Below, piece after piece: positions 1 to 13,400 of a DNA stretch of 64,000 bases. The DNA comes from Asterias amurensis (taxonomy: Eukaryota; Echinodermata; Asteroidea; Forcipulatida; Asteriidae), in assembly GCF_032118995.1 (NCBI RefSeq), contig NC_092650.1, positions 18,657,501 through 18,721,500 on the forward strand, in the 5' to 3' direction. Each line of letters opens with the position of its first letter. The first letter of the stretch is position 1. A program made the translations under genes and the position numbers. The notes beneath the pieces are model-generated. The model saw only the letters and a program-made list of their open reading frames with translations, had not been told where the DNA came from and did no database searches.

Positions 1-389
1 AAAGGAACACGTTGCCTTGGATCGGTCGAGTTGGTGTTTGAAAAGTGCCATGTAACCGTTTGTTATAAAATCGGTATGGTTAGAAAGATGATGTAAAAGT
101 AGAATACAATGATCTACACAAATATGCCTCGAAATTGCGTGGTTTTCGTTTTACCCTGTCGACAAACACGGTCGGCCATTTATGGGGGTCAAAAATTTGA
201 CTCCCATAAATGGCCGGCCGTGTTAGTTCGCGACGTAAAATGAAAACCGTGCAATTTTGAGTGATACTTGTGTGGATCATTATATTCTACATTTAAAACA
301 CCTTTCTATCCATATGCATTTCATAACAAACGGTTTCAAACGCTTTTCATAGACCAACTCGTCCGATCCAAGGCAACGTGTTCCTTTAA
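1..389. mobile_element. Palindromic MITE, family 1, copy 1 (left end at window edge)
   Basis: The inverted arms start AAAGGAACACGTTGCCTTGG and end in its reverse complement followed by TTTAA (386-389). The centre, about 165-225, is a near-perfect hairpin around a ggccatttatggg block. Two more copies lie at 6181-6570 and 20514-20894. No transposase is encoded. The TTAA flanks suggest mobilisation by a piggyBac-type transposase (inference). Confidence 0.9.
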
Positions 390-3095
390 GCATGATTGAC
401 TCAATAAAAGCAGCCGGTTTTTATCTGTTCTGTAATAAGATAGCCCAGCAAAGATTAAACGTCCAAAGGTTATTGCTCTTATTTGTAGAGGAAATTCCTT
501 GCCTACGTGATAGATAACACGAGATCACCACCGGGTTCCCCAATCACTTTATCAGAGTGATAATTTATAGGCATGGAAAAGTATAGTGTACGATTTTCAG
601 AAAAATGTTTATACAAGTTCAACCGTGGAGGTAGGATAGGATTAATTCTGTCTCCATATGGTTCAACCCATGGAGCCGTTTAAGTTGCTGCATATTCAAC
701 CTCCATCTGTTCCTTGCTCTATGATTTCTACCTCCATGGTTCAACCAAGGAGGAAATTCCTTCTTCCATGGTTCAACAAGTAAAACAGGATTTTTTTAGT
801 AATTATATAAGCAAAGCAGGTGAACTTTTTGAAATTGTACCTCAATCGTGACTTGGCTAATTATGTTTCCTGAGAATCAAGTTTGCTAAGCAATATCTTC
901 AAGCAATATCTTCAAGTACCAAAAAAGAAAAGAAATTTACCAATAACCCAGCTCGGTATAGAAGATATCCATGCCCCTTATTTTAGTACATAACAGTTAT
1001 CTTTGTTCCAATACAGACATGAGGACACGCAGGTAAAAATTAAAACACCAGGAACGCCAAAAAATCTAGGGTTATATTTTAGTTTCACTTCATATTTTGT
1101 ACTTTTGTAATATCTTCTGATCAAAAATTCCCGTTCACGCAAATCATGGATTCTCCATTTCCTCCATGCGCAAATCAACTACATATACAGGTGGCCTTTT
1201 CCACGTATCACGGAACACGTGTACATGTACATACTGTACGCCATCGTATAGGCATTCACGCTGTAAGAAAAAGGGTATCCCCACACTTTTGCATCATGTG
1301 ACATGTCAATACATGCCCATCTCCCTAATCCACAAATCCATCAATGGTCTGCCATGCCTACGGTAATTTACTGGAAGCATGTGACCGGTGCTATAGAATT
1401 TTCTTTCGTTTTCCATTTCGCCTACGTAGCCAACCCCCCCCCCCCATGGCGCTCCTTTGACCCTGCACTCATCACATGACTAGAGCTTACCTTTGTGTGG
1501 TATGCAAAAAAAAATAGTCCCGGCAGCGCTTTGCATAGTTACAGAGGCACCCCCCCCGGAAAGCGGGAATTCCCTATGTGTATTCTGCGCCACCACCGAG
1601 TCATGTGACGTTCCACTTCGCCCCCGCATTTCCTTTTGTCATACTTGTTTGTTCCTTTTGAGAAGTTGACCTTGCCCACTGTGGCATGCGAACAAACAAT
1701 CTCGTTTGGTCACGGGATGCTTCAAACATAGAGGTCCTGGGAAAACGAAAGTATTTACTGGAAAACCTAAATAATGGGCTAGCTAGTACAGGCAAACTAT
1801 TCAGTTACTTTATCTAAGCCTAACCTACCTATGTATAGGCCTGAAAGTGTAATTTCACGCGACAGGGGAAAGTTTTTTTAATGGGATTTTTTTCTAGGGC
1901 ACAAAAATCAACGTTTAAGCTCAAAAAATTGTGATTTGGGGCCAGGGATCCAGCTAGATGGCATTACTTGCTGGGCCCAGCACAAAACCATCACATCGAG
2001 TTTCTTCAAAGTTAGCCTTATTAATTTACTGTCAACATATTCAATAACAGAATCAAACGGCAAAACCGTGTGAGCTTATTTGACGTTTAGAAAATTGCTG
2101 GAAATTGAGGTAGTCAAGAGCCTTAAATATGCCTACCATTAGTACCAAGATTTTTTTTCTTCTAAATCCTACCATGAAGAATAATCCGCGTAAATAATAA
2201 TATCCCACAGACCTTGGTTCTTGAATCCAGTGTGGAAGCAATAATTGTTATTTTATTATAAAATATGAAACTATTCAAATACTACGTCCCAACTCATTAT
2301 GCATAGGTCTACTTTTACAAACTTCAATTTTCAGTCATTATATATCGGGTTCCGAGCAAACCACCAAGTGCCTGCCAATTAACATTGCTTTCTGACAAAA
2401 ACAAACACACCTTATAAACTGTTTCTGCTGATTGCTAAGCAAGAGTTTTGTTTGTGCTATGGATTGGATAAGAGCAAGGCAACTAATAAGACGTAAGCAT
2501 TGATTGCTGCACTTTGCAAAGACCTTGCAAAGCTTCACGGTCACGAGATGGTGCAAATTTATTTATATATATATAAAAACATCGGGGACCCTTTTGCTGT
2601 CCCGAGGCTAGCTTGGACAATCACTCTAGAGACCATCCGGTACCAAGAAACAAAACAACAGGCCTATCATATGGATTTACACAGCATTTACAATATAACA
2701 CTTTTAAACAATGTTCTTATATAATATAGACCATTTACAATAATGGTTTAATGCGCTTTCACTAGTCTAGTAGTGACCTTGATAGTTCATTGGGCCCGTA
2801 TTTATAACATTCGTTACCCAGAAATCTTGGCTCCCTGAATACCGTCACGGGCCGCGATCTCTTTTTCAAACGACATTGCAATATCTTTTTCCCCTGCCAC
2901 TGTGATTGGCTCTTTCCGTCAGGTTACTCGTCATAATGAAATTGGGAGTTTAAAAAAAAATAGCTCCCGGGCCGCCCTGCGGGCTCCAATTTCAATTTTA
3001 ACCTACCCCTTGCACTTGCAAGTATACCCATTAGTAATTGATAAGAACTATACGAATAAAGCATCTTGCTAACGAGTCACCGCAACATGTAAACA
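390..3095. other. Intergenic region without recognised gene
   Basis: The sequence is AT-rich with no supported exon. At about 600-790 short copies of CCATGGTTCAAC and its reverse complement recur. Poly-C runs occur at about 1433-1446 and 1549-1557. Nothing else was recognised. Confidence 0.5.
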
Positions 3096-3098
3096 CAA

Positions 3099-3352
3099 GT
3101 GTCATGACCGGGACTCGAACCTACACCACAAAGACTTTTTTCAAAAAGTAGAAAAAAGTTTGCTTAACAAAATATTTCTGCTCAGTAAAAAATAAGCAGG
3201 TAACTATAGTCATGGTATAGTTTGGCTGGTAACTTTCCAGTAAGCAATTGTTGCTTGATTAGTAAGTTTTCCGCTAAAAAGCAGCTCCATGAAATTTTGG
3301 GACACTACATAACTTGAATTCGATGCGCTATAAACCGCTTGGCCATGACACA
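3099..3352 (-). mobile_element. tRNA-Leu-like SINE head split by a hairpin element
   Basis: On the minus strand 3352-3303 reads like the 5' half of a leucine-type tRNA (TGTCATGGCCAAGCGGTTTA with a GAATTCAAG stretch). 3136-3099 supplies the 3' half with the B box GGTTCGAGTCCCGGTCATGA. Between them lies an insert of about 165 bp (3140-3302), ending in the (T)TTCATGGAGCTGCTTTT terminus seen in the GGGCCCAATTTCAT hairpin family. Confidence 0.7.
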
Positions 3353-3837
3353 TGTATTGTGTGAAAACGAAAGTCGCGGTCACGTGCATTACTTTAAAGG
3401 CAACACCTTTTCATTAATTTAACACCCTTCTATTTGTTTTAACTCCAGTATACGTCAGGAATTTTTAATCTCAACTTAACCAGGGGGAAATGAGGGTTAT
3501 CAACTTATCATATTATTATCTGAACAAGTATCTCTTTTTAAAAATAGAAATGTACGTGACGTGTATGAATCGAGTGCTTTTCACTTTCGAATTAACGAAA
3601 AAACAAGGGTTCGCATCATGTGGCTGAAACTACCGGCGAAACTGGAAGTAGGGCCTACGTCAAACAGACAACCTCTCTCCTCCTGACACTGGCCGGAAAA
3701 GGGCATGTCAGTAATAGTCGCTCCGTTAGTGCTTATTAAAGGGAAGTTACTCCAAAAGTTAATGACTACAAAAGCTTACTTTGTAAAGAGCACTGGGAGC
3801 TGTTGCTATTATAAAGCATTGTTAGAAACGACCCCCT

Positions 3838-4209
3838 TTAAAGACAGTGGACACTATTGGTAAATGTCAAAGACCAGTCTTCTCACTTGGTGTATCTTAA
3901 CATATGCATAAAATAACAAACCTGTGAAAATTTGAGCTCAATCGGTCGTAGAAGTTGCGAGATAATAATGAAAGAAAAAACACCCTGTCACACGAAGTTG
4001 TGTGCTTTCTGATGCTTGATTTCGAGACCTCAAGTTCTAAACTTAAGGTCTCGAAATCAAATTTGTGGAAAATTACTTCTTTCTCGAAAACTAAGTCACT
4101 TCAGAGGGAGCCGTTTCTCACAATGTTTTATACTATCAACCTCTCCCCATTACTTGTTTTATGATGATAACTATTTTGAGTAATTACCAATAGTGTCCAC
4201 TGTCTTTAA
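3838..4209 (-). mobile_element. TTAA-flanked MITE, family 2, reverse copy
   Basis: The element is 372 bp including the TTAA at both ends (3838-3841 and 4206-4209). Terminal repeats of about 28 bp read AAGACAGTGGACACTATTGG, and an internal hairpin is formed around gatttcgagacctca / tgaggtctcgaaatc. A diverged partial forward copy (about 3737-3837) directly abuts its left end. Confidence 0.9.
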
Positions 4210-4814
4210 ACTAATGTAGTTTTATTAAGGGAAAGAGGTAATTGTTCACCCCTACATTTGAATATGAGAAAGGCTTCAGGTATTTGTTTTATCCTTTATC
4301 ATGCATTTGAAAAGCAATGATGAGGTCTTCTCGATGGTGCACCTTTTTTATATTTTAATGAGGCACCTTGTTCATGACGGGAATGACACAAAAGAACACT
4401 GATGCTATTTAATTCATGAATGTGAATTTAATAGGGAAACACAGTAAATTTTGTTCAACAAGAAAATGGGAAAAAACTGTAGGAAAAACTCTTAAAAGTG
4501 AAACAAAAGTTTTTGGGCACAAATTCAAATTCAACATTAAATAAATGTTCTGAATTCATAGACAAGATGCTAGTACTCTTTGACCCAAATTTATTTTGCC
4601 CGACTATCATTTCAGAGCTGATTAATCGACTTAACAACAGTCCCAACTTCATAAAGCTGTTAGCAGAAAATACCTCTTATTATGCCTCTTTGCTAAGCAA
4701 TAATCCTAACAGGGCACCATTACCAAAACTGTTCACTTTATGACATTTTTGGCTGGTAACCCGTTTCTGCTGAGCAAATCTTAACATATTTTGAAATGTA
4801 CTTCATTTCGATAT

Positions 4815-5492
4815 ATACTTCAATTTGATTTCGAGGCCTCAGAATTAGATTTTGAGGTCTCAAAGTCAAGCATCTGAAAGCACACGACTTCGTGTGACAA
4901 GGGTGTTTTTCTTTCATTATTACCTCGCAACTTCGATAACCAATTGAACTCAAATTTTCACATGTTTGTTATTTTATGCATATGTTGAGATACACCAAGT
5001 GAAAAGACTGGTCTTTGACAATTACCAAAGGTGTCCAGTGCCTTGAATACATACTTTGATCAGCATGCACTGCCTAACTGCAGCATTCAGAAAAACAACA
5101 AACACTGGAAACAATTCTTTGTACAGTAACTGTGTAAACCATGGCCCAATTTCACAGAGCTGCATTAAGCAGAAAATGCTGCATAAAAAACTCTGCTAAA
5201 CAGACCCCCCCCCCCAATTGAACTCAAATTTTCACAGGTTTGTTATTTTATGCATATGTTGAGATACACCAAGTGAAAAGACTGGTCTTTGACAATTACC
5301 AAAGGTGTCCAGTGTCTTTAATACATACTTTGACCAGCATGCACTGCCTATCTGCAGCATTCAAAAAAACAACAAAAACTGGAAACAATTCTTTGGACAG
5401 TACCTGTGTAATCCATGGCTCAATTTCATAGAGCTGCTTTAAGCAGAAAAAGCTGCATAAAAAAACTCTGCTAAACAGAACCCCCCCCCCTT
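4815..5492 (+). repeat. Truncated family 2 MITE followed by a tandem duplication of about 272 bp
   Basis: 4815-5047 is a forward family 2 MITE lacking its 5' end. The block from its ATTGAACTCAAATTTTCACA segment through to a poly-C run (about 4943-5215) is repeated at about 5217-5492. Both copies carry the MITE 3' end, a CAGCATGCACTGCCTA segment, a CATAGAGCTGC-type remnant and a terminal C-tract of about 10-11. Confidence 0.8.
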
Positions 5493-6180
5493 TTAGTGAA
5501 ACAATCCCCATAGGCCTGTGATGAAAACCTTTACACTGAGTTAAAAAAGTCAGTAAGTCTAACTGTAGATGACGTCACAGTGTTTACAACAACAGAGCAA
5601 TTCATCCCAGGTTCAGTTCCGTAGTTTCAACATAACGTTCCATTTTTTTAATTGAAGAAGCAAAAACCAAACATATCCCCTAAAGTTTCACAACAGCCTC
5701 TGCAACACTTGATCAAAGCCCATACACAAACTTGTGTTTATACTTATGCTCCATTTACCAAATGTAGCTCGTTTAGTCATGAAAATCATCGTGATTACCA
5801 AGCATAGTATCAAAAAACATTTAATGACTTGCATTATTTCACAAGACCATGTCGATCTTTTCCTCAATGACAGTCTCATTACATTTCTAATGGTTGTTCA
5901 CAGGACTTCCAAACACGCTTCCTGAAACCTGGAAAAAACGTAAAGGGTCAAAGTGATACCGATTCTTTTCAGAATCAGAACCAGAAGGTGCTAGTGCAGA
6001 AAACTACTATCAGAAATGGATGTTCACCCCACGAAGCTGTTGCGGATTTAAAAATAGGATTGACTTATAAATAGCATCTTTGATATTCATTGGGGAAAGA
6101 CTCAAATGTACAAACCTTGGTATGGATTTATCTTTATACATCAAACAATAACCACAAGAGAAACTTACCTGGTTTATGCT

Positions 6181-6570
6181 TTAAAGGAACACGTTGCCTT
6201 GGATCGGACGAGTTGGTCAAAACAAAAGCGTTTGTAACCGTTTTTTATAAAATGCATATGGTTGGAAAGATGTTTTAAAAGTAGAATACAATGATCCACA
6301 CAAGTTTGCCTCGAAATTGCGTGGTTTTCCTTCTACTGTGCGGACTAACATGGTCGGCCATTTATGGGAGTCAAAATGTTGACCCCCATAAATGGCCGAC
6401 GTGTTAGTCGACAAGGTAAAAGGAAAACCACGCAATTTCGAGGCATGTTTGTGTGGATCATTGTATTCTACTTTCACAACATCTTTCTACCCATATGCAT
6501 TTTATAAAAAACGGTTACAAACGCTTTTCAAAGACCAACTCGACCGATCCAAGGCAACGTGTTCCTTTAA
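6181..6570. mobile_element. Palindromic MITE, family 1, copy 2
   Basis: The element is bounded by TTAA at 6181-6184 and 6567-6570, with AAAGGAACACGTTGCCTTGG ends and a ggccatttatggg hairpin core. Its right TTAA is also the left TTAA of the next element. Confidence 0.92.
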
Positions 6571-6879
6571 AGGCACTGGACACTGTTGGTATTTACTCCA
6601 AAAAAATTGTTAGCATAAAAATTTACTTGGTAACGAGTAATGGAGAGCTGTTGACAGTATGAAACATTGTGAGAAACAGCTCCCTCAGAAGTAACCTAGT
6701 TCTTGAGAAAGAGGTAAATTCTCATTTAAACATTAATTGACTTCAGCAGGCCTGAAGCTTTTTACAAGGCATCTTAAAAGCACACAAATTTGTGCAATGA
6801 GGGTGTTTTGCCTTTCATTATGCTCACCAAGTGAGAATACTGGTCTTTGACAATAACCAAAGGTGTCCAGTGCCTTTAA
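6567..6879 (+). mobile_element. TTAA-flanked MITE, family 2, internally shortened forward copy
   Basis: It starts AAAGGCACTGGACACTGTTG and ends GTGTCCAGTGCCTTTAA (TTAA 6876-6879). At about 313 bp it is shorter than the 370-390 bp of other copies because part of the middle is lost. It directly abuts a family 1 element on the left. Confidence 0.88.
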
Positions 6880-7425
6880 ATTATTTGGGGTTGAACAAGA
6901 GCCGGATATAGGGAAAGCAGCCTGTCAATTGTCAGTTGTTGATAAATTTTTGGTGCATTCCCTGGGGGTGTTGTTTGTTTTCTTTTGCATATCACTTCTG
7001 TGTTCTTTTTATGAATGGGAGTTGTGAAATAGATCTTTTGGGGGTAAGAAACCAAAGAAATCTCGGTCTCTTAGCCACTCACTTTTAAAAGAGATCAATA
7101 GAAGTATTGTTTGGATTGAATAAAGAGTGGATACTGAAAGTAATGAAATTGGGGGGGAGGAATGTTTGATGGCAGGAAAGAAGAAACACAGCTACTGACC
7201 CCTTGCACGCACGCCATGCGCGCGGCATCTGTGCCATGCTCACCATTGGTGGGCAATAGGTTTATGTGTAAACACCTCTTCGCCTAAAATGCACACTTCA
7301 CTGAATAACGCACAGTGACATTGCCCACCAAATGGTGCATCAAAGATTTTTCTGATGGTGAAGTCAGGTGAATTGGGTCAAGAACAAAAGTGTCCTCTAC
7401 CTTGTTTTTAAAGGATGTATCACGG
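6880..7425. other. 3' flank of SPIDR, no gene seen
   Basis: This stretch lies downstream of the SPIDR stop (minus strand) and probably includes its 3' UTR. No clear AATAAA in the minus direction was identified close to the stop. Nothing else was recognised. Confidence 0.5.
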
Positions 7426-10400
7426 TCATGGTTCAAGGGATACTTCCTCGAGGTCAAAGTTCACAGGTTCCCCATGCTGCCTAGAGACAGTCCTCAGGAA
7501 GCAGCTGATTGGTCCGATGTTGATTCCCATGATGCATTGCATGTCATAGCCGTCTTCCTGGCTGCTGAGAGGGGGAAGTACCTGCTCGATACTGGACTGC
7601 AGTAGCTGTTGAAGAAATTAATAATGGGGAGTAGGAGGGGGAGGGGATTGATGAGAGCTGATCGTTGGAAGTATTCATTCATTCTTTTCTGTTTTATGAA
7701 ATAACCAACTGGCAACACAAAAGCTGAATTATGTTGCATTACAAGATGAGAAAGAATAGATTAGTTTCAGATCTGAATTTTCTTATTTAAATCAGACTTT
7801 TGTTTTTCCTAAAAGTTTTAATTATGTGCAATCATCAAATCTCTACTTTTTAAATGAGGTATCGCCCAACTCACAAGGCCAAAAGGCCACTTCAAGGTGA
7901 GGGCTCCACTTAACAGGATTAACCTCTTCACAATCTGTAGGCAAGAGTATCATCCACCAAGAGCCCGACTAGGGGAACACATTGCACTGCCTTCCCAATT
8001 TATTTTAAGTAACTATGGTTAAGTGCCTTGTTCATGGCCACAAGTGTAGTGACCGGGATTCAATCCCACAATCTGCCACTGACAGCACCAGATCTTGGGT
8101 CCGGTGAACTAGACTGCTCAGCAGCCGTGACATGATGCCGCATATACACTACTGATATATATAATAAATAAACCAAATTCTCGTACCTGAACTTTGATCT
8201 TTGCTTCTCCTTGACCTAACGCCGGAGTATCCATAGTTATCTCAAGATGCATTCGGGTCAAGGGGGAGGTCACCGACCTTTGACACACCTTGCAGTGCAA
8301 CTCGGAGCCACTGTATCAAAACAAACATTCTAATATAAATAAGTCATACATCACTGTTCTTTTATAACAAAAATTACACCAAGGATTCAGTAAAAAATAT
8401 TTAAACTCATAAGATGAATCTAATACCCATTGCTCTTCACTGGCTCCTTTTACAACAACATTTCAAATTCAAAGCTATTCTTCTTGTGTACAAAGCTCTC
8501 CATAAACAGGCGCCATCCTACATATCTGTTTTACTAAAGCTGCAACCACAACGCTGAAAGCTTAGATCATCCTCAATTCCCATCAGTTTATCGTGCCCAG
8601 AACCTGTGCTGTGTCATTTGCAGATCGCTCACTCTCCTGTTTTGGACCAAAAGAAAGAAACACTCTCCCTACACTATTCACATTTTCAAGAAACTCCTCA
8701 AATGTTTTCTATTCAAACAAGTGTATCAAAATTAATTTCATCCAACTGTCTTGAGCGCCTTTTAACAACTTTGGTTGATTTGGGCGCTGAATTTATAATT
8801 CCCTCTGATTGATTGATTGAATACAGTACCAGGTGAGATGGAGCCATACGCCTGCTCTGCCCTAAGGTAAAATATTTATATAAGTTATTTACCTGTTGGG
8901 ATCAACTTGGAGTCTGTCATTGCCGCAGGTGTCACAGGCTGGCCAGCTGTAGGCTGTTGCTTCATCTACTCCAGTCACCACACCTTAGAAATCACAACCA
9001 AGGAAATAAATGTCACGTAGTGGTATAGGAAGTGTCCATCATAGGACTAGATAGCTCAGTTAGTAGAACCCCGGCACGGTAATCCTGAGGTCATGGTTTC
9101 ATATCCTGCACTAGTCAATTTGTCTTTGTCACCCCCAATAGTTTTAAATGTACCAGTTATAGTTTCCCTTGTGGTTTATTATTTGATATCTGAAATAAAA
9201 ACTTGCATCCCATCCAGGGCCCAATTTCATAGAGCTGCTTAGCACAAAACTTTTGCTTAGCATGAAATTTCTTTCTTGATAAAAACAGGATTACCAACAA
9301 AATTTGCACATGATTTTCAGGATAAGCCAACAACAGCTGAATACCAGTAACAAGCAATATAAAACAAATGGAAGTTTGGCTGGTAATCCTGTTTTTATCA
9401 AGGAAGAAATTTCTTGCAAAGCAAATTTTTGTGCTTAGCAGCTCTATGAAATTGGGCCCAGGTTGCATCGTAAAAGTGCATGTGATCCCTGGCTACTCAG
9501 CCGTAAACAGTTTCTGACTGGCAACCCAAACAAAGACATTGACAAAATAGGGAGAGTGTCAACATAGGGCTAGATAGCTCAGTTGGTCGAACGCCAACAC
9601 AATAATCCAGAGTAAGTTTGTTGCGTTATGAACTACTTTTTGTGTTTAGCAGCTCAATTAAATTGTGCCAAAGATTAAAACCTGCATATCTATGAGCAAG
9701 TTCAAGTGTGCACAATGGTTAACTAAAGGTTGACCATTTTGACTCGAACCCAGGCTGGTTGACCATTGGTTGACTACTGTGGTCGACCATTTGGAACCAG
9801 CCTCGAGCCCATGGTTTCTTCACTGGTCCCAACAGCATGTTCCATTCTAACATGTGTTAAGCGCAGAAGGGAACCAGTGACACTTTAGCAAAAAGGTGGA
9901 AGGTTGACTAGACTACCAACGAGTCGTTCGGGTGAGTACGTCACTGCGCATGTGCGTTGCTAGTCTGTGGTCGACCACTGGTGGACTAAATGTGCGCACT
10001 CGAACTTGCTCTTTGTGGACGCCCTTCCATGTGTGCAAGAGCTCCTCGCTGATTGCTCTTACCTGAGACAGAGACAAGAGTATGTTGATCACTATGAAGA
10101 CCAAGATCCGGTAACGGAGGGATAGGGAGGGTTGATAATCGATGGATGAGGTTCCCATCTTGAGGATTGCAATTCCTCTCAGTCTCTTTCTCAGTTTGGT
10201 TTTCAGTGAGATTGTCGATGGTGGTGTATGTATCCGCATGCAGATGACCTGTGTTATATCATAGAATTTCAATGAAAGGTATACAAAGCTAATGTTAATT
10301 ATGATACCCTTTTATGGGTGGCTATCTACAGGCATTTATATGCCAGAAAACCTGGGGGCCAGCCACAAGCTCTCTTACTAAAAAAAAACCATTGTAAATA

Positions 10401-13400
10401 TTGTAAGCCAGTCGTTGAATGATATGAGTAATAAATATAAAAGTAAAGAAACTTATAAAGTGCCTCAAAGCGATTTAGAATTTTGACGTCACAAATTTCT
10501 TGAAAGAATTGAGATGTGCTCATTCAAAACATTTGCAGTGAAAACAGAGCTTTGACGCCAAAGTTCACTTCAAATTCGCAGTCATAGCAAGTATGAACAT
10601 GACTTTAGGCTGCAATTGACTTGGCAGTTTTGGCAACAGCTATGGCTAGCTCACTGCAAAAACCCATTCTTTCAAGTTGTATCTGTAGCCATATAGCCAT
10701 AGCTACAGTCGCTTTACCAGTAGGCGATTTCATAGAGCTGCTTATTAAGCAAAAATGAGCAGGTAACCAGTCACAATTGTACTTGTGACATGCTAGGTTG
10801 GCTGGTAACCCTATTCTGGTAAGTGTAATTTTAACATGCTTAGTGCTTAGCAAGTTTTTGTGCTTAAGCAGCCCTAAGAAATTGGCCCCTAGACACAGCC
10901 TTACCTTGTTCACAGCATAAATCTCTCAGAAGAACCAGACTACCTGGAACTCCAAAGCAGTCTTTTTCACATTCCACTGCACTGCAGGATTTCCTCACAT
11001 AGATATACATGAGTCTGGTGCCACGCCCCTCGCTGTACCGCTCATCACCGAGCATTCCAGTCACACTCTCTGAGTTCTTTTCAGTCTCTGTTGCTGATTC
11101 TGCTATTGGAGATAGTGAGTGGTCTGTGAGGAAGAGGTGCCAGTCTGTGGTAGGTGTTTCGGACTGAGGTTGTTGAGATGTAGTGTGGGGATCGATGACA
11201 GGATGAGCATACACTAGTTTGGCATAACAGGCTACTCGCTGATTGCTAATATCTGACATCTGTAAAAAAGGCAATAAAAATAAACACATATAAAGTGATA
11301 TGGAACTATCACTATCAGCATTTATAACACACATCTTGCTTGTTCTGTATTCTGGTTGGCTGAAACACGGTCACGTGGGGTGAACTAATATAGTCTAGTG
11401 TTCGCGCGTGTGTGTTTTGCGGGAATAGTGCCTGACCGGACATAGTCTTTTTAAAAAGTGACAGGTTACAGCGCCATCTCTTGACATGAGCCAGAAACTA
11501 CAATGAAAAAACTTCCTTTCTTTTCCAAGTTTCTTCTCTTCTTTCACTTTTAAGAACGAAGTGTGTTATAAGACACATAACCGGTCTCGGAAAATAGGCC
11601 CTCTTCTGGTCACTCACAGACCCGAGGGGGAATAGACATACACTAGTTACCAAATTATGCCAGCAAATATGTGTATAATAAAATATTGTAATAGATCTGA
11701 CTGCCCTCTAGCTGGTAAGCTAGCTAGCTGGCTTTACATGCAATCCGCATTTGTGCATACATGCGTTTGCTTATAACACTTTTGTATTGCTCTTCTACCT
11801 TCAACCCATCCAGTGCCGAGTCTTGGTTCCAATACCTTTGCAGCTTAAATGGATCAATTCCAACAACAGAGGGCGTCACTCTTCTTGGTTTGCACCGAAA
11901 TGGATCATTTCCAACAACAGAGGGTGTCAAAGACAATCATCAGCCGCGATTAATTCAAGATCGAAAGCACGCCCTCTTTAGGGAAGAATTAAAGAAGGAA
12001 AAGCCTGCCTTTAATGGAATGAGTTCAAGAACAAAAAGCACGCCCACTTTCGGGATGAATTCAAGAATAAAAAACCTGCCCTTTGTGGGATGAATTCAAG
12101 AACGAAAAGACAAACCTTCTGTTAGTAAGGTCTTGGACTCAAGACTATCCAGAACCCGACAAATAATTACAATTCCTTTACAACAAACATAAACAATTGA
12201 GCAAACTGCAGCTACCTTTTCAATTTCCCCCAGGGTGTTTATTACAGGTTCTCTGTAAGGTATTCTCACTCGGTGAGTCCCCTCCTCTCTGATGGAATTC
12301 TTCAATGTCTGTACTCCCAAGATGTAGCAGAAGCTTTGTGGCGCTACAAGTCCCTGTGACTTGGAATCCTGTGGTTTATCAAAAAAATTATGTACAAACA
12401 GTTATATGAAAGCATAGGTGGTCAGGTTGGTGTAGTGGGGTCTCTTACCTCGCCTTCAACCTCTGGGAATCCCACCGGGAGCACTACATGTACTATGTGG
12501 ATTGGGTTTTCAGTCCCTACATGACTGCATGGGTTTTCCCTAGAATAATTGTTTGGGGTTTTCTTCCCACATCTAAAACTGGAACTTCTTTCCTTGTCTT
12601 CTCTTCATTGGGTTCTTGGCTAGTACAGTAAGTTTACCTTTCAAAGAGCCCCTAGCCTCACAATCACAATCAATTAATGAAATAATTTGTTTAGTCTTAG
12701 TGAAAGGCATTCTTATACATTATTGTTAGCGATCGACACTACATCAGGGCTGGAATGTCATGGGTGTAAGTGTGTCTTCGTTCATGGACGAGTGGTACAG
12801 TTCACTGGACCCAAGCTCTGGTCAGCAGTAGAGTGAAGGTTGGAAGCCCAGTCATGACACTTGTGCCATTGAGCAAAGTACTTAAACCATATTTGCCTTG
12901 TAAAAAGTTGGGACGGTAGTGCATTTTGCTGTACCAGCCAGGATCCCAGTGTTTTTTTATAAGAAAGACATAAAGTCTAACTGCCCTATATATACCTCGC
13001 GGTATATAAAACGTTTAAAACACATACCGTTGAGAGAAAGAGTATCACTGTTCTTAGTGTGCATAGAATGAGTGTGACGACTAGTTATATGAGATCTAGA
13101 CATTGTACATACTCGGCACGAAGGGAAGAAAATAAAAAAATATAGTAAGATCTTGATAGGAGAGGTTGGGTCTTGATAGAAGAGGTTGGGTCTTGATAAA
13201 AGAAGGTGTACCAGCCAGGATCCCAGTGGATGATACCCATGCCTACATCCTTACGGACTGTGAAGGGGATAACCCTGTTTCAGCCCCAGGAGTAGGTGGC
13301 AACTGCCCTGGGTAACAGTTGATTTGGGCTGATAGCCCTCAGTGTAGCCCTCACATTGAAGTGGCCGTCTGACCTTGTGATGTATGGTAATGTAATAATG

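Noticed and set aside
8415..8822. Reverse-transcriptase-like reading frame as a host gene
   Set aside because: Only the C-terminal LINE motif is present, broken by stops and ending in a short-repeat tail.
10864..10904. Extension of SPIDR exon 13 past 10905
   Set aside because: The donor CAAG|GTAAGG at 10904 is strong, and the extension runs into a hairpin repeat.
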